DNA of 64,000 nucleotides from Arthonia radiata (Eukaryota; Ascomycota; Arthoniomycetes; Arthoniales; Arthoniaceae). A program made the position numbers and the translations under genes. Location: positions 1,926,340 to 1,990,339 of the forward strand of contig PSQN01000003.1 of NCBI GenBank assembly GCA_002989075.1, written 5' to 3'. Numbering within the stretch: position 1 is the first letter of the stretch; each line of letters starts with the position of its first letter. Below are positions 12,833 to 25,400 of the stretch, piece after piece. The notes below the pieces were generated by a model that saw only the letters and a list, made by a program, of their open reading frames with translations, made no database searches and was not told where the DNA came from.

Positions 12833-12927
12833 CAAGGTCCCCTCTTTAAGGCTAGTCGTCCTCGACGGCCCTAGAGACATTAAAACCTCGTCGTTCCCCT
12901 GTGGCAGATCTAGTTCTGTAAGTCGTC

Positions 12928-13549
12928 ATGCCTAAAGTTAAGAAAGTCCCTAACGCTGATAAAGCGCTCGAGATCAATACCGTCCTTGCCGAAGTCTGTG
13001 GTCGAGAGATGCCTCCATGTTCCCGCTGCACTCACCTAGGTAAGAAGTGTGTTCTGAAGTCTGGGAAGGCATCGTGTTTTGTGTGTACTCGTAACAAGAA
13101 GTCGTGTGACGTTCGCCCGTCGTTGAAGGATGGTCAGTTCCTATTCTACGTTGTTTTTAGTGTGAGTCTAACTTATTCTAGCTCGGAGCATTCGTTCTCA
13201 GTACTTGCGGGTGTCGGATGCCCTCTAGGGGCAACGCAAGCGTTTGGCGGAAGAGAAGGAAGTCGTTCGTGCGGCGAAAAGGCAACGTGAAGTTGTTAAA
13301 GCGGCGGTTGTAGATTCGGAGAAGGAGCTCGAGAGATTGCGCATTCAGGCGCAGAACAAAATAAATCAGAATAACACACTGTTTGAGGAAGAATGGCTGG
13401 CGGCCATGTCCGGTGGTGATATCGTGGATGTGCCGAGTAGCCTGAGTGTAGATTTTCGTGACGATTCGTTCCCGGATTTAGGTGGTGGGCTACTGACATG
13501 GTGGGCTAGTTCGTTTAAAGACGACCTGGGTGCCGGTGGGGCACACTAG
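12928..13549 (+). CDS. Antisense Zn2Cys6-like plus charged-helix module inside chromovirus B1
   Basis: Two neighbouring reading frames (12928-13290 and 13244-13549) lie between the chromodomain and the 3' LTR of B1, on the strand opposite gag-pol. The first starts with ATG and has cysteines spaced C-x2-C-x6-C-x8-C-x2-C-x6-C (within 13016-13110), the spacing of the fungal Zn2Cys6 binuclear cluster, with basic residues between. The second encodes a highly charged, probably helical or coiled-coil stretch (E/K/R-rich) and an acidic end. The same module is present, decayed, in B2 (about 28200-28760, minus strand) and, more diverged, in family A (minus strand, cysteine part near 2190-2310 and 3690-3795). 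It may be a regulatory or accessory protein of the elements; its function is unknown. A DNA-binding role is inferred from spacing alone. Confidence 0.55.
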
Positions 13550-16500
13550 GTGGTAGATCAGGGTGTTAGTGCTGCTACGACCGACTAATATTCTAGTTCC
13601 AATATTGTCGAATGGTGTCCTTGTAGTTGGTCAGGTTTCGTTCCGGTTCCCATTGATTTTCATGTTCGGGATATCCTTTCCATTTTATGAGATACTGTCG
13701 TTTGCTTCGGTGTTGTCTGTGGGCTCGAATTGTTTTGACCTCATACTCGGGTTCTTGGTTGTCAAAAAGGATTTCTGGGTTGGGTCGTTCTGCTTCTCGG
13801 GAGTAGGCTGGTTCTAACAGCGCTACGTGGAATACAGGATGTATTCTTATTGTCTTCGGGAGTTCGAGTTTAAATGTTACGGGTCTCAATTGCTGTAGAA
13901 TTTTGAACGGTCCCGTCTTAGTGTAGTCGAGTTTCTTGCTTAGTCTGATAGTTTTTAAGTTTCTTATGAGCAAGTAAGCTCTTCCCCCTTCTTTTATACT
14001 CGTGTTCGGGGTTGTCCTTGACTTGTTATACCACTTTCTCGTTCGTTCGGTAATAAACTCGCTGTCAGACTTTAACTGCTGGTGCAGGTGTTTTATGTCC
14101 GTAGCTATTCGCGTAGCTGATTCGTTCTCTGTGGTGTCTTGTAGTTGTCTCCCCTGAAGAGGGTGATAGCCATATAAGGCATAGAACGGTGTTGTCTTGG
14201 TTGTATCGTTCTTCGTATCGTTGTGCGCTGCTTGCGCTACTGGTAGTAATTGTACCCAGTCGTTTTGCTGGTAGTTGATGTATGCCCGGAGATACTGTTC
14301 TAGTGTCTGATTCGTTCGTTCTGTCTGTCTGTCTGTTTGTGGATAGAATGACGTTGACATTTTTTGTTTTGTCCCTAGCTGTTGCATCAGGGATGTCTAA
14401 AATCGTGAGACGAATTTCTAGTCTCTGTCTAAGACAATTCTTTGTAGTTGACCATAGTTGGCTAAGATGATCCGAAGGAAGGTATATGCTAACTGTTCTA
14501 AGTTGCTAGCTTCCCTGTAGGGTACGAAGTACGCGTACTTAGTTAGTTTGTCGCATATAACCAGGATAGCGTTATAAGCTACTCCTGTGAGTAGATCCTT
14601 GGAGGTTGGTAACTTAGTAATAAAGTCCAGTAAGACTGTGTGCCATAGTCTCTCGGGTGTTTCTAGTGGTTGTAGTTCACCGTATAGTGAATGTCTTGGG
14701 TGCTTGGTTCTCGCGCATACGTCGCATTCTCAGATGTAACTCTCGACGTGGTGTCGGATTCTTGGGATGTAGTAGGTTCTTGTAATCTTTTCTATGGTGT
14801 TGTCGATGCCTTTGTGTCCTTTTGTTGGGCCATCGTAGAAGTCACTAATAATGTGTCGGATTAGATTCCTCGGGACGTAGATTTTGCCTTAGAATTCGTA
14901 ATAGCCCTTGTTGTTCTTGGTTAGTCCTAGGTGTCGTTTCTCGTTTGCCTGGTAGGTCTCAGGGTCGTTCAGGATGTCTGGAATTCGGCTGTCTAGTTCG
15001 ATGACAAACTCGGTTGTCATAGCTAATTGATTGTATCTGATCTCGTTGTTGTGTTCTCGGAATATTGCGTGCTCGACGTGTTCCTTGTCATTAAGGTAAT
15101 CTGGTCGTCGGCTCAGAGCGTCGGCCCTATCGTTCTCGGAACCCTTTTTGTAGGTAATAATGAAGTCGTATGGGGCTATAGTTTCTGACTATCTAACTTG
15201 TCTGCGGTTGAGTTTCTTTGTTGTCGTGAAATAGGTCAAATTCTTGTAGTCTGTGTATACTATAATTGTATGGTTCGCTCCTTCCAGGTAAGCTCGCTAT
15301 GTCTCGAATGCTGCTATGATGGCTAAGAGCTTCTTGTCGTAAATGTCGTAGTTCTGTTCTGTGGGTAACATTTTCCTTGAGTAGAAAGCTACTGGTCTAA
15401 GCTTTCCTTCCTTGTTGTTTTAACTTATGCATGCTCCAATCGCATAGTCTGACGCGTCTGTTTCTATGATGATCGGCAGGTTGGGGTCGAATATTGCTAG
15501 TACGGGCCCAATCTTAAAAGCTTCCTTAAGCTCTTTAAATGCTGATTGTTCTTTTTGCGTCCAGGAGAATCCTGTCGATTGTTTCGTCTGTTGAGACAGC
15601 GGTGCTGTAATTCGGCCAAAGTTGGATATCCATCGCCTGTAGTAGTTGGCAAAACTAAGAAACTGTTGTAACTGTCTCACATTCTTTGGTGTAGGCCAGG
15701 TCAGGACAGATTAGATCTTCGAATCTTCTATTTAGAGACCGTGCTCGGTAATTATGAATCTAAGAAATTCGACGGATTGTTGATGGAACTGGGTTTTCTT
15801 GATATCGATTCGTAAATCGGCACGCGCCAATCTTTCTAATACCTTCTTAATATGTTCCTTATGTTCTTCTAGTGTACGGCTGTATACTAGGATATCGTCT
15901 AGATAAGCAGTAGTAAATATGTCTAGGTAATTACTGAGTGTATTGTTAATTAGTTCCTAAAATAATGCTGGTGCGTTCGTTAGCCCGAAGGGCATAACGC
16001 AATACTCGAAAAGTCCGTGTCTAGTGCGGAAGGCTGTTTTTTATTCTTCGCCTTCCTTTATACGGATCAGGTTGTATGCTCCTCGTAGGTCAAACTTAGT
16101 AAACTATTGCGCGTCATACAATCGGTCTGTTATTTCGTCGATGCGTGGTAAAGGGTATCGGTTTTTGATAGTTATCCTATTTAATTGTCTATAATCTACG
16201 CAGAGTCGTAGTTTGCTATTCTTCTTTGGTACGAAGAGTATCGGGTACCCGGCTGGTGATGTTGATTTCCGAATAAATCCTTTCTTGAGATTCTCGTCGA
16301 GATAGTCGCGGAGCGCTTGATTTTCTGCTTCTGATAGGGAGTATATTGGACCAAACGTTGGCGTCTTGCCCTCTTGTAAAGGTATTGTGTGATCCTACGG
16401 TTTGTGTTCTGGGAGAGCTGAGTCTGGCTCAGCTTTCTCGAACAGATGTCGGAATTGATCGTATTCCTTGGGTATCTCAGTAATTAACTGAGTACTTGTC

Positions 16501-19219
16501 GTCGTGTAGAATCGTTGGCGTGCAGTCGTCTCTTGTTTACACCTTCGTGTAGTTGGCCACAGACGAGATACTGCGTTAGACTCCTCTCGTAGGACGTCTG
16601 AATGTCGGAGTGTGGTGGTGCTGACCCGCGTGAGTTCTTTATCGCGCTCCTTATCCTCACTACTAAAATTAGCTTGTGGGGTATCCGTTCCGCAGAACGA
16701 CTCTTGTCTAGAGTGCTTGTACCTAGTGAAGAGGAGTTTCTTGGTTCTCTAATCTACTTCTGGGTTATATTGTTGCAACCAAGGTATACCTAGCACAGCG
16801 TGGTGCTGGTTGATATCCACGATATTATAAGTAATTTCTTCCTAATAGTCCCTAATTGTTATACCTATTAGCGAAGTCTCGTAGTCGACTCTTCCCTCTG
16901 CCCCTTGGAATCCGGACAGTGCGTAGGGTGATTTCTTCTTTTGTGTTTGTATCTGGCATTCCTCGACGCAGCGTGTCGAGATAAAGTTGCCTGTTGCGCC
17001 TGAATCGATCATAATTTCAATGTTTCTGTGGTTTATTGTTGCCCGAGTGTACAGGTGTGTTCCGTAGGAAGCCGAGCTCGCACAGAGCTGGACTCCTAAA
17101 GGGTCTAACCGTTAGACGGGCCGGTACTGCTGCCCTTGGAGCAGTCGGCTTAGTCTTTTCCCTGTTAATCGTGTACGTTCTGGAGTATTTTAGGTACCGG
17201 AACCCATTGTCGGTTGATTTGCCGTAAGAATTCCTGTGTGGGATGTCCTGGTACTACTTTTATCATAACGTCTGGTTTATCGTTTACGATCCCTACTTTG
17301 ATTATGCAACTATCGCTGGTCAAAACCCGTCGTGTCTGTAGATTGTACATTGTTGGTCGAAGATATTGGTACTGACTGCGCAATTCTAGACCCCCAATAA
17401 GGTGGTCTACTGGTCGTCGTAGGCGTAAGTAAATGTATCTCGGGATATCGTTAATGTCTCTATTAGCGCTCAACTTCCTATCGTAGAAGGCCAACTGACA
17501 AAGTCTCTATATTATTCCTTCCCAACGGATTAGGGTTTGTTCTTCCTGGTTAATATCGTCCTCGAGCGAGGATTCCGTACCATCAGAATCTATATTTTTG
17601 TCTTCGAGTCGTTGTCTTGCCTGTGACGCATCGTAGCTGCTGTCTTGCTTAGCTTCTACGGTCTGTTCTTCCTTAGATTCCCCTTGGGTTTCTGGGTAAG
17701 GTGACCTAGGTCGTCCTCGGGTGAGGCCTAGTTCTCGTGTCGAACCTTGTTCCGGAGATGTCGGTTTCTTCGGCCACCATCCTGATCCCAGTTTCTCGGA
17801 TTCGTGGATTGTGCAATCGTTATTGTAGCACGCAGTCTAGGATAGTGTTTCGTGTGGTGCAATGGTGTTTCGTACCTATTGCCTCGGAATAGTGCGGTTG
17901 ATGTTGTTCTAGTCCTGTGGATTTTGTTGTTCCTGTTTTATTTGTCGTTCCTTTGTTTCTTCCCATGACTCACTGTCTGTATCCCAGTTTTTGTGTAAAT
18001 TAAACAAGTTCAGTTCGTTGTACTTCTTATCGGAAGTAACTGAATGAGTGTCTTCCTAGTCACAGAAGGCACCTCAGTAGGTGTCCTTCTGCTCCTTGGT
18101 TAGTCCGGTAACGTACTCATACCAGTTCTGGTTAATTTTAGGTGGGAGTCCAAACGCTTGAAGTGGACGATCCCCGGTTGGGTTTATGTGCCAGCGGTCG
18201 GAGAAGGCTGCCAGTAGTTCTATTGCCTTATCGCGACCGTAGTGTTCCTGTGTCTAGATAGTTATATTGAACTGTTGTCGTGGGAGACGGGGTTTCTGAG
18301 ATCGATTGTTATGCTCGTTTCTGCCGGTACTGTTGAACTGTTGTTTCTTAGAACGGCATTCTTTAACTTAATGCCCTGGTTTTCCGTAATACAAGCATAG
18401 CTTGTTCTTTATTCTGTGTTCTCGTTCCTGGTTGTTTAGTTTTCTACGGGGCCTCGTAAAGTCTAACTCTATTGGATCGCCCCGGTCTTGTCGTGAGTTG
18501 TGCTTGCTCCGAGTCCAGGCAAACTTGCTGGGGTTAGTTCCTTTCTTCTCTAACTGTCGTTCGAAGTTGCTGTTACCGACTTCCTTGGCTCGTTCCACGA
18601 ACTTTTCCAGTCCGGCAAACTTTTCTCCACGGATATAGATAATTTCCTTGACATAGTCCTTCAAGCCTTCGTAAAAGGCACCGACCAGAGGTCCTTTATC
18701 CTATCCGGTTTAGTTAGCATATTGCAGGAACTCAGCGGCGTATCGGCTGGCTGGTCCTGTCTGGCGGAGTGTCTTGAGTTTGCGTACAGCAGTACGTCCA
18801 GAGTCGGTATCCCCATACACCTGTCGGAGCTTTTGCTGAAACGCAGCAAAGCTAGAGAAGAGCTCGTCGGTCTCCTCTTGTCGTTTGTTAGGTGCCTTGT
18901 AGAGATAGTCTTCGAGATAGAAGTTGAACTATTTGTATGCCTCGCCATCCATGCAGGATGCGGCAAACAAAACTATAGTGCTGTCATTCGGGAACTGATC
19001 CTTGTGAGTCTTGAAGTACACGGCCAAGCGTGTTAGAAATAAAGTGAGTTCGGAACGTTCACCGGAGAAGCTCTTGCCCATCTTAGTGTTAACGTCCGAT
19101 ATCTTACCTGTGGCGGCCATCTTGCTGGCCAGCCTGTCCGCGGCGTCGCGGCTATTGGGTGCCGAAGTGGTAGACATAATTAATCTGCTTTCTCTGCTTT
19201 CGTAGCGAGTCTGTTAAAG

Positions 19220-19670
19220 TGTAACGCCGGTCGCTGGGAGAACCGAACTAAGGCTTACTTGCCTTGTGTGCTTGTCGACCTTGGGTAGTGGGTGTCCCGT
19301 GTGCTAGAGACTGAAAGGCAGGAGAGGCGAGACAGATTATAGGAGGTGAGAAGGGCTTGACTGGAGTAGACAGAAGGTAAAGCACGTTACCTGAATATGG
19401 TTAAGGAACTCGTATTTAAATGTTGAGTTGATAGACTGAAGTCTATCCTAAGGTCGGCCATTAGTCTGGCTATATAGTCTAAGGTACATAGGTATGTTCC
19501 TCTGTGTCCGACGGTCCCGATACTTCCTTTGTCGCGTGGTCGGGATCCTATTGCGATATAGCGACGTTGCCGACGTCGCTATGTTGAAGTCGTCGGGTAT
19601 GCTGCATGACGCTTCAATGAGGCTGGTTGCGCTCAGCCTTGTACTAGCCTGATGTAGTAAGATCGTAACA
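19220..19670 (-). repeat. LTR of B1, 5' LTR in element orientation (451 bp)
   Basis: Same sequence family and exactly the same length as 12382-12832. Ends GATCGTAACA directly before the second ctata (19671-19675). Hairpin-forming inverted repeat at 19558-19582. Confidence 0.93.
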
Positions 19671-19675
19671 CTATA

Positions 19676-22015
19676 TTACTTAGAAAGAAACATAGTCCGA
19701 GCATTCTTTTAAAAGATTATACTTAGACAACGCAAAAGAATACCGAAAAGGCCGGGTAAAACAGCTTCTAGAACAGAAAGAAGCTATTCTAACGATATCT
19801 ATACTATATATTTCTCAGTAAAACGGACGAGCCGAACGCTTTAACTAAATAATTGTTAGTAAAGTTTAAGCAATGCTTTATACCGCCGGGCTACCCTAAA
19901 TATATTGGGGTAAAGCGCTAAAAGCAGCTACCTATATTTATAATAGGACCTCTTATACCGAATTACCGGGGTTTATTACCCTGTACGAAGTAAAATACGG
20001 CAAAAAACCGGATGTTAGTACTATTAAAATCTAGGGCTCAGTTACTTATCTTAAAGAACCTAAATTAAAAAAGCTAGACGCTAGAGCAACTACTTATATC
20101 CTAATAGACTACGGATCGAATTAATATAAGCTCTTAGACCCTAATAACCGGAAGGTTTACTAGGAAAGAGACGTCTATATTTAAGAAGAAAAATTTGTTT
20201 GAGACCTACGGAGATCTATAGTTAATCGATTAACCAAAAGTATTCCTAAAGAGCTCAAAAAACAACTAAAAGTTGAGTTCAAAAACAAGCTAAATTCGAC
20301 CGCTAAATCTTAAGATAATAGGAAGGTACCTTTTAATAAAGAAGGGAGTCTTCTATATAAGAAACAGTATACCTCCTCTATATCTTAACAACTAGCAGAC
20401 GAATCTAGACAAGAACTATACTAAACTAGAGCTCTAGACGAGTCTAACCTTCTTACCGAGTTAGATTATAAAAGTACCGAAGACCTCGGCCGAGTAGACA
20501 TCGATTACGCCCAGAAAATAGATTTTATATATAAAAACGCCGACAAAAATTAGTTTAACGAGTTCTACAATAACCTAGAATAATACGCTAAACAGGCCTT
20601 AGTCGCAGTTACTAAAGAGTCTAATAACTTAAAAGAAATAAGGGTATTTAAGGATTAACCTTCTTAACTAGACGCAATGTAGTCGGAGCTCAAAGAGCTA
20701 GCTAACTAAGAAATCTAGATATTAACTAAGCTGCCGTTAGGTAGAAAAGCGCTAAAAGGGCGCTAGATACCAAAGATTAAGTACTCCTCGGAGGGCGAGC
20801 CGATTTTTAAAGCCCGCTAGGTAGCTAAGGGCTGCCAGCAAAGACCCAGCCTCGATTTTATAGAGACCTTTACAAATATAGTAAATTTAATTACCTACCG
20901 GCTTATACTAGCCTTAGTAGCAGAGAAAGACTAGAAAATAAAGCAATGGGACGTAAAATTAGCTTATTCTAACGCAAAGTTAGACGAAGTTGTCTATGTC
21001 GAGCAACCAACTAGCCTATCTAACGGAACTAATAAAGTTTATTAAATAAAGAAGGCCCTTTACGGTCTAAAATAGGCCGACCGACAGTAGAAAGTCTATC
21101 TTTAAGAATTACTAAGGGGCATAGGTTTCGAATCTCTAGTATTTAATTAGTCGGTTTATATTCAAAGAACTAAAAAGCAGGCAATTTTAATTATCTACGT
21201 AGATAATATATTAGCTGTATTCGATTCTACTAAAACAATCTCTGAAATCTACTAGAAACTAAATAAGACTCTTACGGTTAAGAACTTAGAAAACGTTAGT
21301 AAGTTTCTAGAAATTAAAATTACCTGAGATCGCCCGGCGAAAACGATTCGCCTAGATTAGTCGACTTATTTAGCTAAAATTTTAACCAAATACTCGAAGA
21401 AAAACGGCCAAATGCCCGGAAAAATACCGCAACCCGTCGGCTCAAAATAGACACCGAATCCTAACTAAGCTAGTAGTACCGATATTTCTAATTATTAGCA
21501 ACAAATTGGGTCGATTTTGTATCTAATAACAAAGACAAGACCCGATATTGCCTTTACAACTAGTCTACTAGCCCAGTATATATCGAATCCTAGCAAGAAG
21601 CACTAGAGAGTTTTAAGTAGCCTTTAGACTTACTTAGATAAAACTCCTAACCTTGGCCTTTACTACAAATCTCCCTTAATAAACGGTATAACCGGCTATT
21701 ATAACGCAGATTGGGGGGGGGAACCTCGGTACTAGGAGATCGACTACCGGCTATATCTTTCTACTTAGGAACGGAGCCCTTAGCTAAAATTTAAAGCTAC
21801 AAAAAATGGTCGCCTTAAGCTCTTGTAAGGCCGAATATATAGCTCTTAAAGAAGCTATAAAGGAACAGTTATTTATCCGATCAATTGCTACCGAACTGTC
21901 TAGGATTTTCAAAGAAAATTCGATTACTACCGTTTTAGCGGATACTTTTAAAAAGTCTGCAGATAGAAAGACTCGGCGGGCTCCAACGCACTAGATAAGC
22001 ATACATTTGCCCGGG
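19676..22015 (+). mobile_element. Copia pol, 3' half resumed after B1
   Basis: Continuation of the copia internal sequence after the B1 insertion: end of integrase, reverse transcriptase and most of RNase H (a stretch with the KAEYIALKEA motif near 21830). It is collinear with the inverted segment 7492-10111. It ends at the ccggg target duplication (22011-22015) of B2. Broken in many places and TpA-rich. Confidence 0.87.
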
Positions 22016-22465
22016 TATTACGATCTTACTATATTAGGCTAGTACAGGGCTGAGCGCAGCTAGCCTTATTAGAGCGTTATACAGTATACCCGACGACTTT
22101 AATATAGCGACGTCGGCAACGTCGCTATATCGCAATAGAATTCCGACCACGCGACAAAAACAGTGTTGAGACCGTCGGACACAGAGGGACATACCTTTGT
22201 ACCTTAGACTATATAGCTAAACTAATAGCCGACCTTAGAATAGACTTTAGTCTATTAACTTAATATTTAAATATAAGTTCCTTAACTCTATTTAAATAAC
22301 GTACTTTACCTTCTATCTACTTTAGTTAAGCCCCTCTTACCTTCTATAATCTATCTCGCCTCTCCTATCTTTTAGTCTCTAGCACACAAGATACCTACTA
22401 TTAAGGTCGATAAGTACACAAGGTAAGTAAGCCTTAGTTTAGTTCTCTTAGCGATTAGCGTTATA
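22016..22465 (+). repeat. LTR of B2, left (450 bp)
   Basis: Inverted relative to the B1 LTRs; begins TATTACGATCTTAC (TGTTACG in less changed copies) and ends GCGTTATA. The inverted repeat of the LTR is still perfect at 22104-22128 although the rest is strongly mutated. Confidence 0.9.
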
Positions 22466-25400
22466 CTTTAATAGACTCGCTACGAAAGTAGAGAAAGCAG
22501 ATTAATTATATCTACTACTTCGACACCTAACAGCCGCGACGCTACGAATAGGTTAGCCAACAGAATCGCTAGTACAAGTAAGATATCGGACGTTAACACT
22601 AAGATAGAAAAAAGCTTCTTAAATAAACGTTCTAAAGTTACTTTATTCTTAATACGCCTAGCCGTATACTTTAAAACTTATAAAGACTAGTTTCTAAATA
22701 ATACTACTATAGTTCTATTTGCTACCTCTTATATAGATAGAGATGCCTACAAGTAGGTTGAGTACTACCTCGACGATTTCTTGTTTACCCTAATAAAGAG
22801 TAGGCGCAAGGATACCGACGAGTTCTTCGCTAGCTTTACCTTCTTTTAGAGAAAGCTTCGCAAAATCTTTAGACAGACCGACGCTAAACGCGTCGCTATT
22901 AGAAAGCTTAGGAACCTTAAGTAGATAGGACCAGCAAGCAGGTACGCCGTCGAATTTATACAGTATGCTAACTAAATAGGATAGAACGAGAAACCCCTTA
23001 TTAAGACCTTTTATAAAGGACTTAAGGATTATATTAAGGAAATAATCTATATTTGTAAAGAAAAGTTTAATAATCTCGATAACTTTATACAACGAGCAAA
23101 GAAGATCGACGATAGCAACTTTGAAAGATAAATAGAAAAGAAGGGTAACTCTACTAATAGATTCTATAAAACAAAGAATCGAGCAAACTTACAACAAGAC
23201 CGAGGCGATCCAATAGAGTTAGATTTTATAAAGCCTCGAGGGAAACTAAACAACTAGAAACGAGAATATAGAATAAAGAACAAGCTATACTTGTATTACG
23301 GAAAACCAGAGCATTAAGTTAAAGAATGCCGTTCTAAGAAACAATAGTTCAACAGTACTAGCAGAAACAGGAACAACAATCGATCTTAGAAACCTTGTTT
23401 TCTACGACAATAGTTTAACACGACTACTCAGACAAAAGAGAACAACGGTCGCGATAAGGCAATAGAACTACTAGCAGCCTTCTCCGACCGCTAACAGAAG
23501 GACCCGACCGAGGGTTGTCTTCTTTAAGAATTAGGTCTCTTACAGAAGACTATCTAGAACTAGTATAAGTACGTTACTAAACTAATTAAGAAGTAGAAAG
23601 ATATCTACTAGAATGCTTTCTGTAACTAAAAAGATACTTACTAGGTTTCTTTTAACGAAAAGCACTATAAATAGAACTTATTTAACTTATATAAAAACTA
23701 AGATACAGACATTGAGTTATAGGAAGAAACAAAGGAACGACAAATAAAACAGAAACAATAACGCCTATAGGACTGAAACAACATCAACCGTACTATTCCG
23801 AGGTAGTAGGTACGAGATACCGTTGCACTATATAAAACACTATTTTAGACTGTGTACTACGATAACGATTGTACGACCTACAAATTTAACAAACTAAAGT
23901 TAGAATGGTAGCTAAAGAAACCGATATCTCTAAAACAAGGTTCGATACAAGAACTAGGCCTTACTCGAGGACAACCTAGGTTACCTTACCTAGAAACCTA
24001 AGGGGAATTTAAGAATAAACAGACCGTAAAAGCTAAGCAAGATAGCAGCTACGATACGTTACAGACAAGATAACGACTCGAAGACGAAAATATAGATTCT
24101 AATGGTACAGAATCCTCTCTCGAAAACAATATTAACTAGGAAGAGTAAACTTCAATCCGTTGGGAAGGAATAATATAGAGACTTTATTAGTTAGCCTTCT
24201 ACAATAGAAAGTTAAGCGCTAATAAAGACATTAACAATATTCTAAAATATATTTACTTACGTCTACGACGATTAGTAGACTACCTTATTAGGAGTCTAGA
24301 ATTGTATAGTCAGTACTAATATCTTTGATTAACAATATATAATCTACAGATACGATAAGTTTTAACCAACGATAGTTGTATAATTAAAGCAGAGATCGTA
24401 AATAATAAACCAAACGTTATAATAAAAGTAGTACTAAAACACTTTATACAGGAATTCTTACAGCAAATCAACCGACAGTAGATTTCGGTATCTAAAATAC
24501 TCTAGAACGTATACGATCAATAAGAAAAAAACTAGGCCGACTGCTTTAAGAGCAGTAGTACCGGCTCGTTTAACAGTTAAACCCTCTAGAAGTCTAGCTC
24601 TACGCGAGCTCAGCTGCCTACAAAACACACCTATACACTCGAGCAACAATAAAATACAGAAACATTAAAACTATAATCGATTTAGACGCAATAGGTAACT
24701 TTATCTTAATACGCTGCGTTAAGGAGTATTAAATATAAATACGAAAGAAGAAATTACTCTACGCACTATCTAAATTTTAAGGGGCAGAGAAAAGAGTCGA
24801 CTACAAGACTTTATTAATAGATATAATAATTAGGGACTATTAAAAAGAAATTACTTATAATATTGTAAATATTGATTAGTACTACGCTATACTAGATATA
24901 CCTTAGTTATAACAATATAATTTAGAAGTAGATTAAAGAACTAAGAAACTCCTCTTTACTAAGTATAAGTACTCTAAACAAGAGTCGTTATACAGAACAA
25001 ATACTTTACAAGCTAATTTTAAAAGTAAGGATAAAGAGCGTGATAAAGAACTTACGCGGGTTAATACTACTATACTCCGACATTTAGATATCTTACAAGA
25101 GAAGTTTAACGCAGTATCTCGTCTATAGCTAGCTATACGCAAGTATAAATAAAAGACGACTATACGCCAATAATTCTATACAACGACAAGTACTCAGTTA
25201 ATCGCTAAGATACCCGAGGAATATAATTAATTCTGATACCTATTTAAGAAAGCTAAGCTAAACTCAGCTCTCTCAGAATACAAACCGTAGGATTATACAA
25301 TACCTTTACAAGAAGGCAAAACGCTAACATTCGGTCCAATATACTCCTTATCGAAAGTAGAAAATTAAGCACTCCGCGACTATCTTAACAAAAACCTTAA

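Larger units (their letters stand above)
12382..19670 (-). mobile_element. Ty3/gypsy chromovirus, family B copy 1 (B1), full length
   Basis: A 7289-bp LTR retrotransposon with two 451-bp LTRs (12382-12832, 19220-19670), oriented on the minus strand. Parts in order: gag (about 19177-18300, with a CCHC-type knuckle near 18370-18420), protease with a DSGATGNF motif (about 16980-17020), reverse transcriptase with a YLDD box (about 15890-15912), RNase H, integrase (about 14950-13900) and a terminal chromodomain (about 13593-13720). Long reading frames survive, for example 264 codons at 13593-14387. It is broken, with some tens of breaks at most. The LTRs differ by about 3% and nearly all differences are transitions. 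It is much less decayed than its surroundings and is the youngest insertion here. Confidence 0.93.
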
